DNA from: Rhabdophis nuchalis
Taxonomy: Eukaryota; Chordata; Lepidosauria; Squamata; Natricidae
Direction: 5' to 3'
Length of the DNA: 64,000 nt
Assembly (NCBI GenBank): GCA_039707465.1
Contig: CM077643.1
Span: forward strand, 246,493,919-246,557,918
Made by a program: the position numbers and the translations under genes
Shown here: positions 34,345 through 44,971 of the stretch, one piece after another
Layout of the letters: the number at the start of each line of letters is the position of its first letter
Numbering within the stretch: the stretch's first letter is position 1
Notes under the pieces: generated by a model
What the model was told of the DNA's origin: nothing
Seen by the model: only the letters and a program-made list of their open reading frames with translations
Databases searched by the model: none

Positions 34345-35042
34345 AGCATAGTAAATATCAATAGCACTTAGGCTTATATACCGCTTCACAGTGCTTTTAC
34401 GGCCCTCTCTAAGCCTAGTTATATGCGAGACCGCCTCCTGTCCCATACATCCCTCAGACCGATATGCTCCCATAGAGAGGGCCTTCTCAGGGTGCAGGTC
34501 AGCTGGACAATGCCGACTGGCGACACCCAGGGGAAGAGCCTTCTCTGTGGCAGGACCAGCCCTTTGGAACGACTTACCCCCTGAACTCCGCACCATCTCT
34601 GACCTCCGCCTCTTCCGCAAGTGTCTGAAGACACACCTATTTCATCTAGCCGGCCTAGCGTAACCCCCATAACTGACTCCTATATAGTTTTAAATTTGGG
34701 TTTTTTAAATTCGGTTTTTAGCGCAGGGTCTATTAGAATAAGTTTTTTTAAAATTTTATATGTTTTATATGTGTTTTAACATCCCTGTGCGCCGCCCTGG
34801 GTCCGTTTGGAGAAGGGCGGGGTATAAATTTAATAAAATAAAATAAATTAAAAAAAATAAGCAGTTTACAGAGTCAGCATATTGCCTCCAACAATCTGGG
34901 TCTTCATTTTACCCACCTTGGAAGGATGGAAGGCTCAATCAACCTTGAGCTCGATGAGAATTGAATTGTCAAACTGCTGGCAGACAGTGATCAGTAGAAG
35001 TAGCCTGTAGTACTGCATTCTAAACACTGTGCCACTGCAGCT
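34345..35042 (-). mobile_element. MIR-like tRNA-derived SINE split by an L2 tail
   Basis: Outer pieces 34345-34413 (atagcacttaggcttatata, accgcttcacagtgc) and 34861-35042 (cagtttacagagtcagcat, tctaaacactgtgccactgc) join into one minus-strand SINE. It matches the unbroken copy at 52492-52713. Confidence 0.85.
34414..34860 (+). pseudogene. L2 LINE C-terminus and 3' UTR
   Basis: Frame to 34663 encodes DRYAPIERAFSGCRSAGQ, LATPRGRAFSVAGPALWND and LRTISDLRLFRKCLKTHLF. These equal the last ~85 residues of the intact L2 ORF at 18749. The 3' UTR follows with gtgcgccgccctgggtcc, gagaagggcggggtata and an (AATAAA)-rich tail. 5'-truncated. The insertion splits the SINE at ctctctaag, with ataag possibly duplicated. 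Confidence 0.92.
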
Positions 35043-35111
35043 TTTTGCCATCTTCGTGTTCCCACTGCTGAAAAAACATGCTTGACCTGGCCATTTACAA
35101 GATAGCTGTTG

Positions 35112-35212
35112 TTCTCTTTCTCTTTCTCTTTCTCTTTCTCTTTCTCTTTCTCTTTCTCTTTCTCTTTCTCTTCCTTCCTTCCTTCCTTCCTTCCTTCCTT
35201 CCTTCCTTCCTT
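35112..35212. repeat. (TCTTTC)n then (TTCC)n compound microsatellite
   Basis: About ten hexamer units to ~35170, then about ten TTCC units. Pure pyrimidine on the plus strand. Confidence 0.95.
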
Positions 35213-35382
35213 CTTATGGCTTATAACATTAAAAATCCACAACATACAAACCATAAAGTGTCATCCCCATGACAGTAATAGCACAATCAAGCCAACCACT
35301 TTGATCAAATTTATCTCCATATATTCATATATATATGATAAGGTGATAATCAGCATCTTGAATTATATTCAGAAGTAGGTTG

Positions 35383-35769
35383 TCAGCCAGAGCACTTCTC
35401 ACAAAAGGTGACACATGGGCAAGCATAGACTGTTTGGGCCACTGCATTTTGAACTAGTTGAAGTTTCTGAATACTCAAGGGTAGCCCCATGTAGAGCGCA
35501 TTACAAAAGTCCATGCTGGAGGTAACCAGGACCGGGATGACTGTGAGAAAGGCACATTGGTCCAGGAACAGACATAACTGGTGCACAACATATAGCAGTG
35601 CAAAGGCCCTCCTGGCCACAACTGCCACCTGCACCTTGAGCAGGAGTTGTGAGTCCAGGAGAACCTCCAGATTATAGACAGGGTTGGTCTGGGGCAGTAC
35701 AACTCCATCCATGACCAAAGATAGTAATCCTCCAAAAACTAAACAGCCCCTAACCCAGAGCCACTTCAT
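35383..35769 (-). pseudogene. L2 LINE C-terminal fragment
   Basis: The minus frame encodes VLLDSQLLLKVQVAVVARR, DFCNALYMGLPLSIQKLQL and VQNAVAQTVYA. These parallel LDTRLSMEDQVTAVARR, DYCNSLYMGLP and LQLVQNAAARA of the intact L2. Diverged and truncated at both ends. An old insertion. Confidence 0.8.
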
Positions 35770-36012
35770 TTAAAGTACATAAACAGGTAAACACAGATAC
35801 ACATAGGCAGACACACAAGCAGCAATAAGCTTCTATGTATAGCCTAATTCCCATCTACTTTCAGTAATCATTTTTTGTCTATAATATTGAAACATAATAA
35901 TACATCCAATATTAGCATTGGTTCTACAAAGGTAAAGTTTAATCTAGTGTGGCTTTAACTCCTAACATTCATATATGTTTCAGATTTCACTGGGACTTTC
36001 CAATCTAAAGTA
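35770..36012. other. Short non-coding stretch
   Basis: Nothing recognised. Confidence 0.5.
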
Positions 36013-36308
36013 GCATATTTTTTGGAGTATAAGATGCACTTTAGTTTTTGGGGAGGAAAATAAAAAAAATCTACCTCTGTCTACCAGAATCCATGGTATT
36101 CATCTGGCTAGCATCCTGTCAGTGTGTGAGAGAGTTGAAGTATTTGCTGTGGAGCAACAAGGAAGGAGACAGCAAGAAGCCAGGGCATGGCTTGTTCTTT
36201 ACTAAAGCTGCATACTGTGCTGATCTCTCAAACTAAAACTGAAAGTGCTGAACTACCATGTTGGAAAAACCTGCTTTTGGTATTATATATTTACTTAATG
36301 TGTTATAT

Positions 36309-37395
36309 CAGGGGTCCCCAACCCCCGGGCCGCGGACCGGTGCCGGTCCGTGGCTGGATGGGAGCCGGGCCGCAAGGCTAGAGAGGAGGAGGAGGGAGGA
36401 GGGGGCTGCCCCCTGAGCAGAGCGCACAGGAGAACGCAGGCGCGGCTGTTCGCACCGTTGGAGTGTGACTCTTCCTCCACCCTCGTCGACGGAGGGACTC
36501 CTGGACGCCGCCGGACCGGCCACCGATTCCCTCCCCTGCTGGCATGCCGGCCACTCGTTTTCATCCAGGGACTGCGGAGGCTCTGCGGGCTGGGGAGGGA
36601 ACTGGCGGGTTGCTCCGGCGGCGCAAGGAGTCCCTCCGTCGACGAGGGTGGAGGAAGAGCCCCCACCATCCTCCTGCGTTCTCCCGCGCGCTCTTCCCAA
36701 TGGGCTGCCCCCCCTCCCTCCTCCTCCTCTCCAGCCCGGCTCCTATCCAGCCACGGAGCCTGACCGAGCGAACGAGCAACCAAGCCTGGCAGGCGGGATG
36801 AGGAGGCTGGGGGCGGGGGGACGGGACGACGATGACGACGACAGACACACATAGAGAGACAGAGGGAGGGAGGGAGAGAAAGATAGACAGAGACACAGAA
36901 GGAGTGATTGAATGAATGAATGCAAGACAGACAGACAGACAGACACACACACAGAGTGACAGAAATGGGCGGATGAAGGAGAGACACAGAGAAAGAGAGA
37001 AAGAAAGAAAAAAGTGGGAGAGAGAAAGACAGAGAGAAAGAGACAGAAAGGAAAGAAAGAGACAGGAAAAGATACAGAAAGAGGGAAAGAGAAAAAGAAA
37101 GAGAAAGAAATAGAGAGAAAGGGAAAGAGAGAAAGAAAGAAATAGCGAGAGAGAAAAAGAGAGACAGAGACAAAGAAAGAGAAAGAAAGAGAGAGAGAGA
37201 AAGAAAGAAAGAACTTATGACCACAGTTGAGGCCAAAAGTTTGGTTGCTAACCAAGATCATTGTTAAGTGAGTTTCACATTTTCAAAGTTGGCCACGCCC
37301 ACCCAGTCACATGACTGCTGAGCCCCTCAGCCGGTCCGCAGAATTTTCTTTAAAATGAAACCGGTCCCTGGTGAAAAAAAGGTTGGGGACCCCTG
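36309..37395. mobile_element. Long non-autonomous hAT with GC- and GA-rich interior
   Basis: Ends caggggtccccaacc and ggttggggacccctg are a perfect 15-bp inverted pair. The perfect 8-bp TSD tgttatat lies at 36301-36308 and 37396-37403. The left half is GC-rich and holds an inverted repeat (36467-36500 versus 36628-36662, core ctcgtcgacggaggga). The right half is a GA-rich low-complexity run. The long Ser/Leu- and Pro/Arg-rich frames over it have no domain. Confidence 0.93.
36838..37214. repeat. GA-rich low-complexity tract with (GACA)n
   Basis: Imperfect GAGA, GAAA and GACA units, e.g. gacagacagacagacaga near 36926. It lies inside the hAT. Confidence 0.9.
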
Positions 37396-37744
37396 TGTTA
37401 TATTATATATAAAGAGAAGTTATTGAATCCTGCTGAATCAGTTACTTGTGTGTGCTTTCTAAATATGATTGCTGCTGCAAACTCTGATACATCCTTGCAG
37501 CAAATAGCAAACATCAAGTCAGCTTCAGCAAATTATTGCAGCCTGATTCAGCATGAGCAGCTGATTGCAGATGGATTGGCCTCCCGGAATACCCCCAATC
37601 AGCTGTTACAGGCTGCAAGAATTGCCACAGACCATCGCCTCCTCCATGCCGTGTGTTTTTAGATACATCTGGTGTATAAGACGAACCCAAATTTTCACCC
37701 TCTTTTAGAGGGGAAGTGTGTCTTATACTCCAAAAAATGCAGTA

Positions 37745-38124
37745 TATACCTTTTGAGTAAATTATTTTAAAAAGTTAGTTTCCTTTTGGAAAGAAAAAAA
37801 CCACCAAAATGGTTTACAAATGAAATTAAAATAATTTTGTGTGGAACTATATGTGCTCAGGATAAATTTTTTTGCAAAGTTAAGAAGTTAAGTAACAAAT
37901 CATTTTCATGTGAAACATTTTGTTATTAGAAATCTCTTTCATCCTAAATGAGAATCTCTCTGTGCAATCATGTGTCCCTATTCTCATTAGATTAAATATC
38001 TCCTTGGGTTTTAGCCACCAACTTTCAGCCAGTATGTCTACCTGCTACGCTGCAATAGACCAAAAGATTTCCAGAAACATGTTTCCTACACGTCATTTAA
38101 TCCCTAATATGATACTATTAGGAG
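37745..38124. other. Non-coding stretch, nothing recognised
   Basis: AT-rich; nothing recognised. Confidence 0.5.
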
Positions 38125-38363
38125 AAACCAGTTTGATCTAACAGTTAAGGCATCAGGCTAGAAATCAGGAGAATGTAAATTCAGATCCTGTGTACAGTCT
38201 GCCTTAGACATGAAACCCATCTGGGTGACTCTGAACCAGTCATTCGTTTTTATCCCCAGTTACCTCAGATGATTTTTGTGGGGAAAACAGGAGAAGGAAG
38301 GTGTGTTGCCTCTATTTGCTGCTTTGAGTTATTTGTCACAATAATAAAAGTGGGATAAAATAT
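38125..38363 (+). mobile_element. tRNA-derived SINE with L2-type tail
   Basis: The head aaccagtttgatctaacag, then ttaaggcatcaggctag, has A-box character. A degenerate B box is attcagatcctg. The body has gggtgactctgaaccagtc. The tail ataataaaagtgggataaaa resembles L2 3' ends. Fragments of the family lie at 7222-7290 and 56245-56338. Confidence 0.75.
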
Positions 38364-39302
38364 ATTTAGACACACTGGTTGACATTTTTTTTTTAAACAC
38401 ACCAAACGATGATTATAATGAATCACACAAATGACTCTATAAGTTGAAACAGAATTTGCTCTCTTTCCTTTTTGCATTCTATCTTGTTGAAGGTTGTAAT
38501 GCTTTAAAAACAAAAATGGAAATGAGGCTTATACAAAGGTAAAACCTTTAGGAAAAGTTGTTTAAACATGGCCCGTTAAAGCTGTTCTAAATATCTTTCT
38601 TTACTCTATAGTTGCACCTCGAACTGCAACTAAGATTATCATATTTACATATTTTTATCCTGATTCATTTCCCAATACACAATTGGTTCTCCAGTCTATT
38701 CTTCAGAGCAATTTATCTCTACATTTTACTTATTTTACATTTGCTGTTCTGTTGTCTTTTTTGATGACTCTAGTATCTATGTACTATAAATTTATATTTG
38801 TACCAGTCTTGTAACAGCTAATGAATTTACAGTTGTTTCTGATGAGAGCAGATGGAAGGCTATAGGTTCTGTTTTACTACAGCTTCCCTGATTCTTTGTC
38901 CTTGGGCAGATGGCACAAGATCAATCATTAGGAAATCCATGTTTGAATGTGCATTATGCAACAGTAGACAGCTGTCCAATCTTTATTTTAAAACTCTGCA
39001 TTGCTGCGCAACTGACCAATTGTACATGCAGGCTAAAACATCAGCCTGGAACAACAGCACAAGTGGAAAGGTTGTTAAAACCAGGAATTTGTTGGGTTCC
39101 ACGAGGAAGAAACAAATAAAAAGTGTACTCACAGGATCTTGCTGGCCCTGTAAAGCAACTACAAATGTCTGCAAAATTCTTGCAGAACATCTCATGATGT
39201 TATCAGACTTAAAAAAAATCTCCTCCTGCTTTTTCCACAATTACAGTCCAAAAGATGGCTTGTGTCTTGTGTAAATTCTATAAACATTCTATGTACTCTT
39301 TC
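38364..39302. other. Non-coding stretch, nothing recognised
   Basis: The 140-codon frame 38852-39274 has no recognisable domain and I do not support it as a gene. Confidence 0.5.
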
Positions 39303-40047
39303 TCATAGAATAGAATAACAGGATTGAAAGGGACCTTAGAGGTCTTCTAGTCCAACCCCCTGTTTAGGCAGGAAACCCTACACCACTTCAGACAAATGGT
39401 TATCTAACATCTTCTTAAAAACTTCCAGTTTTGGAACATTCACAACTTCTGGAGGCAAATTGTTCCACTGATTAATTGTTCTAACTGTCAGGAAATTTCT
39501 CCTTAGTCCTACGTTGCTTCTCTCCTTGATTTGTTTCCATCCATTGCTTCTTGTCCTACCCTCAGGTGTTTTGGAGAATAGCTTGACTTCCTCTTCTTTG
39601 TGGCAGCCCCTGATATAGTGGAACACCATTCCTTCTTTTCATTAAACTAGACATACCCAGTTCCTGCAACCGTTCTTCATATGTTTTAGTCTCCAGTCCC
39701 CTAATCATCTTCGTTGCTCTTCTCTGCACTCTTTCTAGAGTCTCCACATCTTTTCTACATCTTGGCGACCAAAACCGGCTGCAGTATTCCAAGTGTGGCC
39801 TTACCAAGGCATTATAAAGTGGTATTAACACTTCACGTGATCTAGATTCTATCCCTCTATTTATGCAGCCTAGAACTGTGTTGGCTTTTTTGGCACCTGC
39901 TGCACACTGCTGGCTCATATTTAAATGGTTGTCCACTAGGAATTCCAAAATTCTTCTCATAGTTACTACTATTGAGCAAGATACCACCTATACTGTACCT
40001 GTGCATTTTGTTTTTCTTGCCTAAATGTAGAACTATACTCTTTTCAC
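39303..40047 (-). pseudogene. CR1 LINE 3' half
   Basis: Minus frames 39987-39562 and 39629-39378 encode [50 protein letters not shown] and NQWNNLPPEVVNVPKLEVF. A small deletion and frameshift in the TRGDMIAVF region (near 39635) joins them out of frame. The 3' tail is tatagaatagaata-like (39303-39316 reversed), so its terminal repeat differs from the ATTGT-tailed copies. Confidence 0.9.
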
Positions 40048-40481
40048 TATGTGTGAATGTTCCACTTTTGCCTCTTTTTCCTGCACGTAGAATATGCTCT
40101 CTTGAGGTGCGACGCACAGCACCCATCAATCATTAAATGCCAAATGGAACTCCAGTGTAGACACTGACTTAAGACTTTGTGAAAAACAGACTTACCGCAT
40201 CCAATTTTAACTCCGTTCAACATGCAAAGAAGTGACAAGGAAATCTCTATAGAGTTGGCAAGAATCATTCATGAATTTTTAATAGTGTCAAACTCCTCAT
40301 TTCGAGTCACAAATTAAGCAATGAAATTGGGTGCAGCATGAGGCCTGGCTCCTGCTGTAAAAAGAACGGGGTAATAAGCCTGGCATGGTCAGGCTTCAGT
40401 GAAGAGTGTTGAGATGCTACGCAGCTCCCTCTTGCTCTTCCTTGCCACAAGTGGTAAGGCAGGAGGGTGAAGCCCCACTCT
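40048..40481. other. Non-coding stretch, nothing recognised
   Basis: Nothing recognised. Confidence 0.5.
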
Positions 40482-41133
40482 CAGTGGTGGGATTCAAAAA
40501 AATTTACTACCGGTTCTGTGGGCATGGCTTTTGTGGGTGTGCCGTGGCAGGGGAAAGGATAATGCAAGCTCTCCATTCCCTCCCCACTCCTGGGAGAAGG
40601 TTACTGCAAAATCCCCATTCCCTCCCCACCCCACTAACCTGCTTTCCAGCTGCGTTCTCCTGTTCAGGGCAACAAAAGAAGATCAGCTGGGAGCAGTGGT
40701 GGGTTGCAGGTGGTACGCCCCAGTACGGGTGTGCCGGTGCCTGCCCGGAGCACCAGGTACCATTCCGGTACAGTGCTCCGGAGGGCCCACCCGCCTGCCC
40801 ACACTCCTTACCCGTCTTTTAACTCTTTGATGCTTCCACACACAGTGCATACAGTGCCTGCGTGACACTTCACTAAGCAGCTGGAGCATCGCGGAGGCTT
40901 GCAGAGGCATCGCTGGATGATAAGACACATGCGTGCACTGAGCCATGCACACATCCATGTGGACGCCGCCGTGACCATTCCAACTGTACCGGTTGGAACG
41001 GGATCCAGAACCCACCACTGGCTGGGAGGCAGCAGGGGGAGGGGGTGCAGCCTATTTTCCAGTCCTCCGAACTACTCAAAATTTCGCTACTAGTTCTCCA
41101 GAACCTGTCAGAACTGGCTGAATACCACTTCTG
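40482..41133. mobile_element. hAT (ccggttc family) holding a second hAT
   Basis: Ends cagtggtgggattcaaa and tgaataccacttctg. The perfect 8-bp TSD cccactct lies at 40474-40481 and 41134-41141. Blocks ctaccggttctgtgggcatgg and gcaaaatccccattccctcc are family hallmarks; read them as two pieces each under 20 nt. Without the inner element it is about 317 bp. Confidence 0.92.
40694..41020. mobile_element. Inner hAT (gggttgc family) with perfect TSD
   Basis: Ends cagtggtgggttgc and gaacccaccactg. The TSD gctgggag lies at 40686-40693 and 41021-41028. It sits wholly within the hAT at 40482-41133 and is therefore younger. No transposase. Confidence 0.92.
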
Positions 41134-41141
41134 CCCACTCT

Positions 41142-41737
41142 GCGAAGGACTGCTACTTTCCTGTCTTTCCACACAACTTTGCTTCGTGAGTCTTTTTCCA
41201 GAGTAGAGTTGGAGAAAGACTTCTTTCAAAATATGGCCGGATTCTTTGACTTCTGAATTGGGAGAATGATTGTAATTTTTAGATTTTCGGATGAGAGGCT
41301 AAAGCAAAGCACATTGTTCGGGAGAAAGAAGCACTTTCTGTTCCAAAGGTAGAGTAGGTTAGAGAGGTGCACAAATTGCAGGCCATTTGTCTGAAAGAAC
41401 CACAGTAGTTTGCTCCACCTCAGTTAAAAAAAAAAAAACCTGAGTGGGTCTAGTTTTCAGAACTAGCAGCCTATTTACTTGTGTACTACAGTGGTGAGGC
41501 TTTATGTAAAAGACTTTATGTGAACTTGGTGCCTCTTCGCAGAATTGCTCCGAAAGGGCATTTTGTTCAGCTATCCAATGAAACAAAACTCCCTTTCATC
41601 GGTATGGACAGCTATAATGATGGCATAACCCTTCTTTCCCCCATAAAACAACCCTTCAAACTTGCTGGTTCTTTAAGCTGTGTTGTTGTTGTTTTGGCTC
41701 TTAATTCTTACAGAGAGAGTCCCTAAAGGAAGAAGAT
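41142..41737. other. Non-coding stretch, nothing recognised
   Basis: Nothing recognised. Confidence 0.5.
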
Positions 41738-42150
41738 GCAAATAGTCTTTGACTCATGACGACATTGGGACCATTCCTAAATAAGGCGGCTGTTAAATGA
41801 GTTGAACGCAATGTTACAAGCTTTTTTTTTTTTTTTGCAAGATTGTTAAGCCAATTACTGAATTCATTAAGCGAATCACCCAGTTGTTAAGTAAATCCAG
41901 CTTCCACCATTGATTTTGCTTCTTGGGAAGACTGGCTGTGGGAGGATTGCAAATAGCAATCACATGACTCCAGGACATTTCAAGCATTGTAAATTACATG
42001 CCAAGTGTCAAGCACCTGACTTTTGATCTCACGATCGTGAGGATGCTGCAATGGTTGTAAATGCGAGGACTGGTTGTAAGTCACTTCTAACAGTGCTATT
42101 GTAACTTTGAGTGGTCACTAAATGAATGGCTGTAAGTCGAGGACTACCTG
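41738..42150. mobile_element. TA-family MITE
   Basis: Right end gtcgaggactacctg is followed by TA (42151-42152). The left end aatagtctttgactcatg is its degenerate inverse. Internal attaagcgaatcacccag and cacgatcgtgaggatg fit the family. Confidence 0.68.
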
Positions 42151-42564
42151 TAAAACATCAGAAATCCTAGATCTGGTCAGCAGCAGAAATCACAGTGGTT
42201 TAATCTCAGCAAGGCTGGTTCCATTTTCTCTTTAACAATTGCTCCACTATTTTGCCTTGAGTATAATTTAAGCTAACTTGGCCACATCTCTGATTAAACA
42301 CTTTTTAAAAGAAATTATTTTGTTCTGAGAAAACAGGAGAGTTCACATTCAAGATCCTCAGGTATGATGCCAGTCCTATGAAAGAGTAGAGAGCCTTAGG
42401 TGGATCAATCTAATTTGATTTAGGAAATGAATGGGAATCTCATGAGCATGGGGATGCATTGTAGCATTCCCATGATCATAAGGTCAAAAAGGAGTAATTT
42501 CTACAGCATAGAATTTTTCTTAGGATCTGATGAGAACAATTGATGAGTTTTCAACTATCGATTT
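42151..42564. other. Non-coding stretch, nothing recognised
   Basis: Nothing recognised. Confidence 0.5.
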
Positions 42565-42572
42565 GTCTAAGT

Positions 42573-42707
42573 CAGGGGTCTGCAAAGTTGGCTCTTTTAA
42601 GACTGGTGGACTTCAACTCCCAGAATGCCCCAGCCAGCATGGCTGGCTGGGGCATTCTGGGAGTTGAAGTCCACCAGTCTTAAAAGAGCCAACTTTGCAG
42701 ACTCCTG
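42573..42707. mobile_element. Hairpin hAT MITE with perfect TSD
   Basis: A 135-bp near-perfect palindrome. caggggtctgcaaagttgg pairs with ccaactttgcagactcctg through to a centre at about 42640 (ccagccagcatggctggctgg split around the centre). The 8-bp TSD gtctaagt lies at 42565-42572 and 42708-42715. Confidence 0.94.
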
Positions 42708-42715
42708 GTCTAAGT

Positions 42716-43289
42716 GATTTTTTTCTAAAACAAAACACGTTGCGATTTGGGGATTCTGGGGTTCAGTAAAATGGGATATCTCAAAGCAAAGATATGAGCT
42801 ACACACACACAATTTAAATTTGTGAATGTTAGCCTTTAGTTCCTCAACACTCACTCCCTCTTTCTCCCTCTCAAACCCAACCACAGGGATACAGCTCTAT
42901 CTCATGCTGTGTATTGTGCCTGTGTGTATTTTAACCCTTTAATTATGTATGTTTGCCCTGTGTGTAAGTTCACATTCCCATGTAAAAGGATCTATCTTCA
43001 GGAAAATCCATCCATGTGAAAGGTGGAAAAATAGCAACAGAGAATTATTAAATTGCAGGTCATGGTAGCCTGCCATCCAGACGGAATGCAAGCTGTTGCC
43101 AAAATATTTCTTTCCAGCCATGCTGGCATGAACAAAGGACTGGAGCACCTTACATGGGCAGTGCAGGTGTTCCCAGGGTGTCTTTACTTTTGACTCTAGG
43201 AAAGGAAAGTAAAACGCTCACATGATCTTTTTTTTTTTTTTGCTATCTTTATTACTATTCTAAGAATGAACAGAATAGTATAAAGTTCA
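42716..43289. other. Non-coding stretch, nothing recognised
   Basis: Nothing recognised. Confidence 0.5.
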
Positions 43290-43415
43290 CTTTCACTTTA
43301 TTCAAATTTATATACCGCCCTATCTCCCTTGCGGGACTCAGGGCGGTGAACAGCCAATCATAAAACATAAAAACCTCGGGTACAATAAAGATAATAAAAA
43401 CAAATTAAACAAGAA
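43290..43415 (-). mobile_element. LINE/SINE 3' tail fragment (L2 type)
   Basis: Contains atataccgccctatctccc and ttgcgggactcagggcgg, the minus-strand form of the L2-type tail. Confidence 0.65.
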
Positions 43416-43661
43416 ATTTCTTGTTCTTGTTTAATTCTTGTTTAAAGATAGAACATTCTCATGAACAACATTCCTTTAAATATTATGGGATCCAGTCAGT
43501 GGTTGGATTTATCTGGTTCAGGCCAGTTCAGGTGAACTGGTTGTTACATTGCTGCCTGGCTCCACCCTTCCTGCCCAGCCCCTTCTAGGAGTCCCCACGC
43601 GCCTCATTTTGGCTCCCAGATAAGTGCAGGGAGGCCTAATAGGCCCAAAATGGGTGGGGGA

Positions 43662-43949
43662 TGTTAGATCAGACAAAGGATTCCGACTCAGGCATGGTCA
43701 AAACAACAGGAACGTTTATTCACACTCTTACAACAGCACAAGAATTCAACTGATAAGGTTTCTTCTCTGGCAACCTCTTATATAGAGTTACCAGGCAGGA
43801 AACTCCTAGCAAGCAATTGCAACATGTAACTCCTTTCCAGACAGATTCCAGACAGCTCGTCTCAGTCAATTAACACAGCTGCCTGATCTGTTCCGGAATG
43901 CGGTGACTCAAAGGTTACCAGACTTGCTGTCTGGGCTGAGGACTCAACA
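43662..43949 (-). repeat. 3' LTR of the Ty3/gypsy element
   Basis: 288 bp, bounded by tgttag and caaca on the plus strand. It carries a minus-strand TATA box (plus ttatata, 43778-43784) and AATAAA (plus tttatt, 43715-43720). It also supplies the last ~29 codons and stop of the pol frame. Confidence 0.95.
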
Positions 43950-44971
43950 CTCCTTCCCCCATAGTCAGTGCGCATGTGTCTAGGTTCTCTGTCCAACACA
44001 GTACATGCGCACGCGTAGTCGTTCAGATAGGCGGGGCGGTGTCGGGTCCGCCCTGACCGCCTTAGTTCTTGAGGATGCTCCTCTCTGTGGGACACGGAGC
44101 CTTTGCCTACGTCACCGCGGCCTGCCCTCGGAGGTGGAGTCGCCGTAGGCGGCAATGGCGACCCTAGCAAGTCCGGGCGAGGGGGCGTGGCGACCGGGCT
44201 TGGGGTAGTTGACATTTGCTGGCGAGTATTATTCTGGTAGGGTGGTTCTCCGATGGGCGAGGCCCCCAGCTGAGAGTCAGATTGGGTTGTGAGGTCCTGG
44301 CGGTCTCCCCGTGCTGTTCCCGCTGATACGAGGTCTGGACCGGCTAGGGACTCCGGGGTTCCAAGCAACTGCTCGGCTTGAGCAGAGAACAACGGCCCAA
44401 CGGGGGCCAACGGGCAGGAACGGCCTGGCGTGGTGACTGCTGTTTCGGGCAGGCGGCGCCTCAGTTGATCCAGGTGGCGCCGCCACTTGGATCCATCCTG
44501 AAGGCCGACTCTGTAAGAACAGGGTCCGGTTACGTCCAAAATGGTTGCGGCAACCCATCGCGGCTCCCCTGAAAAGTTCCTTGCCCAAACCAGGTCCCCA
44601 ATTTCAAATAAACGAGGAGTGGGAATCTGCAGGTTGCCCCTCTGCAACCCGTCGTAATCGGGGTGCAGTCTGTCCAGAGTGGTCCGCAAGCGTCGGCCCA
44701 TCAAGAGCTCCGCGGGGCTTTTCCCTGTGGCCGGGCAAGGTGTGACATGCTGTCCCAAAAGGTACGCAGCCACCCTTGCCTGCCAGTCCCCTTTATCCAA
44801 ACGGGCCAAGGCTTCCTTGGCTGAGCGCACGGCTCGTTCCGCGCGTCCATTAGACGCCGGGTGATAAGGGGCGACCGGCGCGTGGCGGATCCCTTGGGTG
44901 GCCAGAAAGTCCAAGAAGGTGGAGGATTGAAATTGGGGTCCGTTGTCGGACACAACGACGTCCGGCACGCA
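43862..44971 (-). pseudogene. pol: Pol part 2: integrase C-half and tail
   Basis: Begins in a shifted frame at VPDVVVSDNGPQFQS, giving the second catalytic Asp. The catalytic Glu is in SNGRAERAVRSAKEAL. Then comes the C-terminal SH3-like region (FEIGDLVWARNF, RYRVGLQ-like SYRVGLQDGSKWRRHLDQL) and a long Pro/Ser-rich tail with RRSGRTRHRPAYLNDY. The frame stops at 43862 inside the 3' LTR. Compared with the family, about ten residues between the two catalytic Asp blocks are missing at 44970. All three catalytic residues survive, but in two frames. Confidence 0.9.
43950..43960 (-). promoter_or_regulatory. Polypurine tract
   Basis: GGGGGAAGGAG on the minus strand, directly against the 3' LTR, as needed for plus-strand DNA priming. 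Confidence 0.85.

Larger units (their letters stand above)
36013..37742. mobile_element. TA-flanked inverted-repeat element holding a hAT
   Basis: Left gcatattttttggagtataa and right tcttatactccaaaaaatgc are inverted ends, with TA outside (36011-36012 and 37743-37744). Without the hAT it is about 640 bp, with palindromic edges and no ORF of note. Similar 'ggagtataagacgcac' termini are common in vertebrate mariner-type MITEs, though I cannot name the family. Confidence 0.7.

Noticed and set aside
36295..37261. 313- and 172-codon Ser/Leu/Phe-rich frames resembling signal or membrane segments
   Set aside because: They translate the GA/CT-rich low-complexity tract of a hAT element; the hydrophobicity is a product of CT repeats.
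38852..39274. Candidate host protein-coding exon of 140 codons
   Set aside because: No recognisable domain, no clear splice context, composition like the surrounding non-coding DNA.
42573..42707. Candidate microRNA gene
   Set aside because: The exact 8-bp TSD and hAT-type ends explain the hairpin. No evidence of processing is available from sequence alone.
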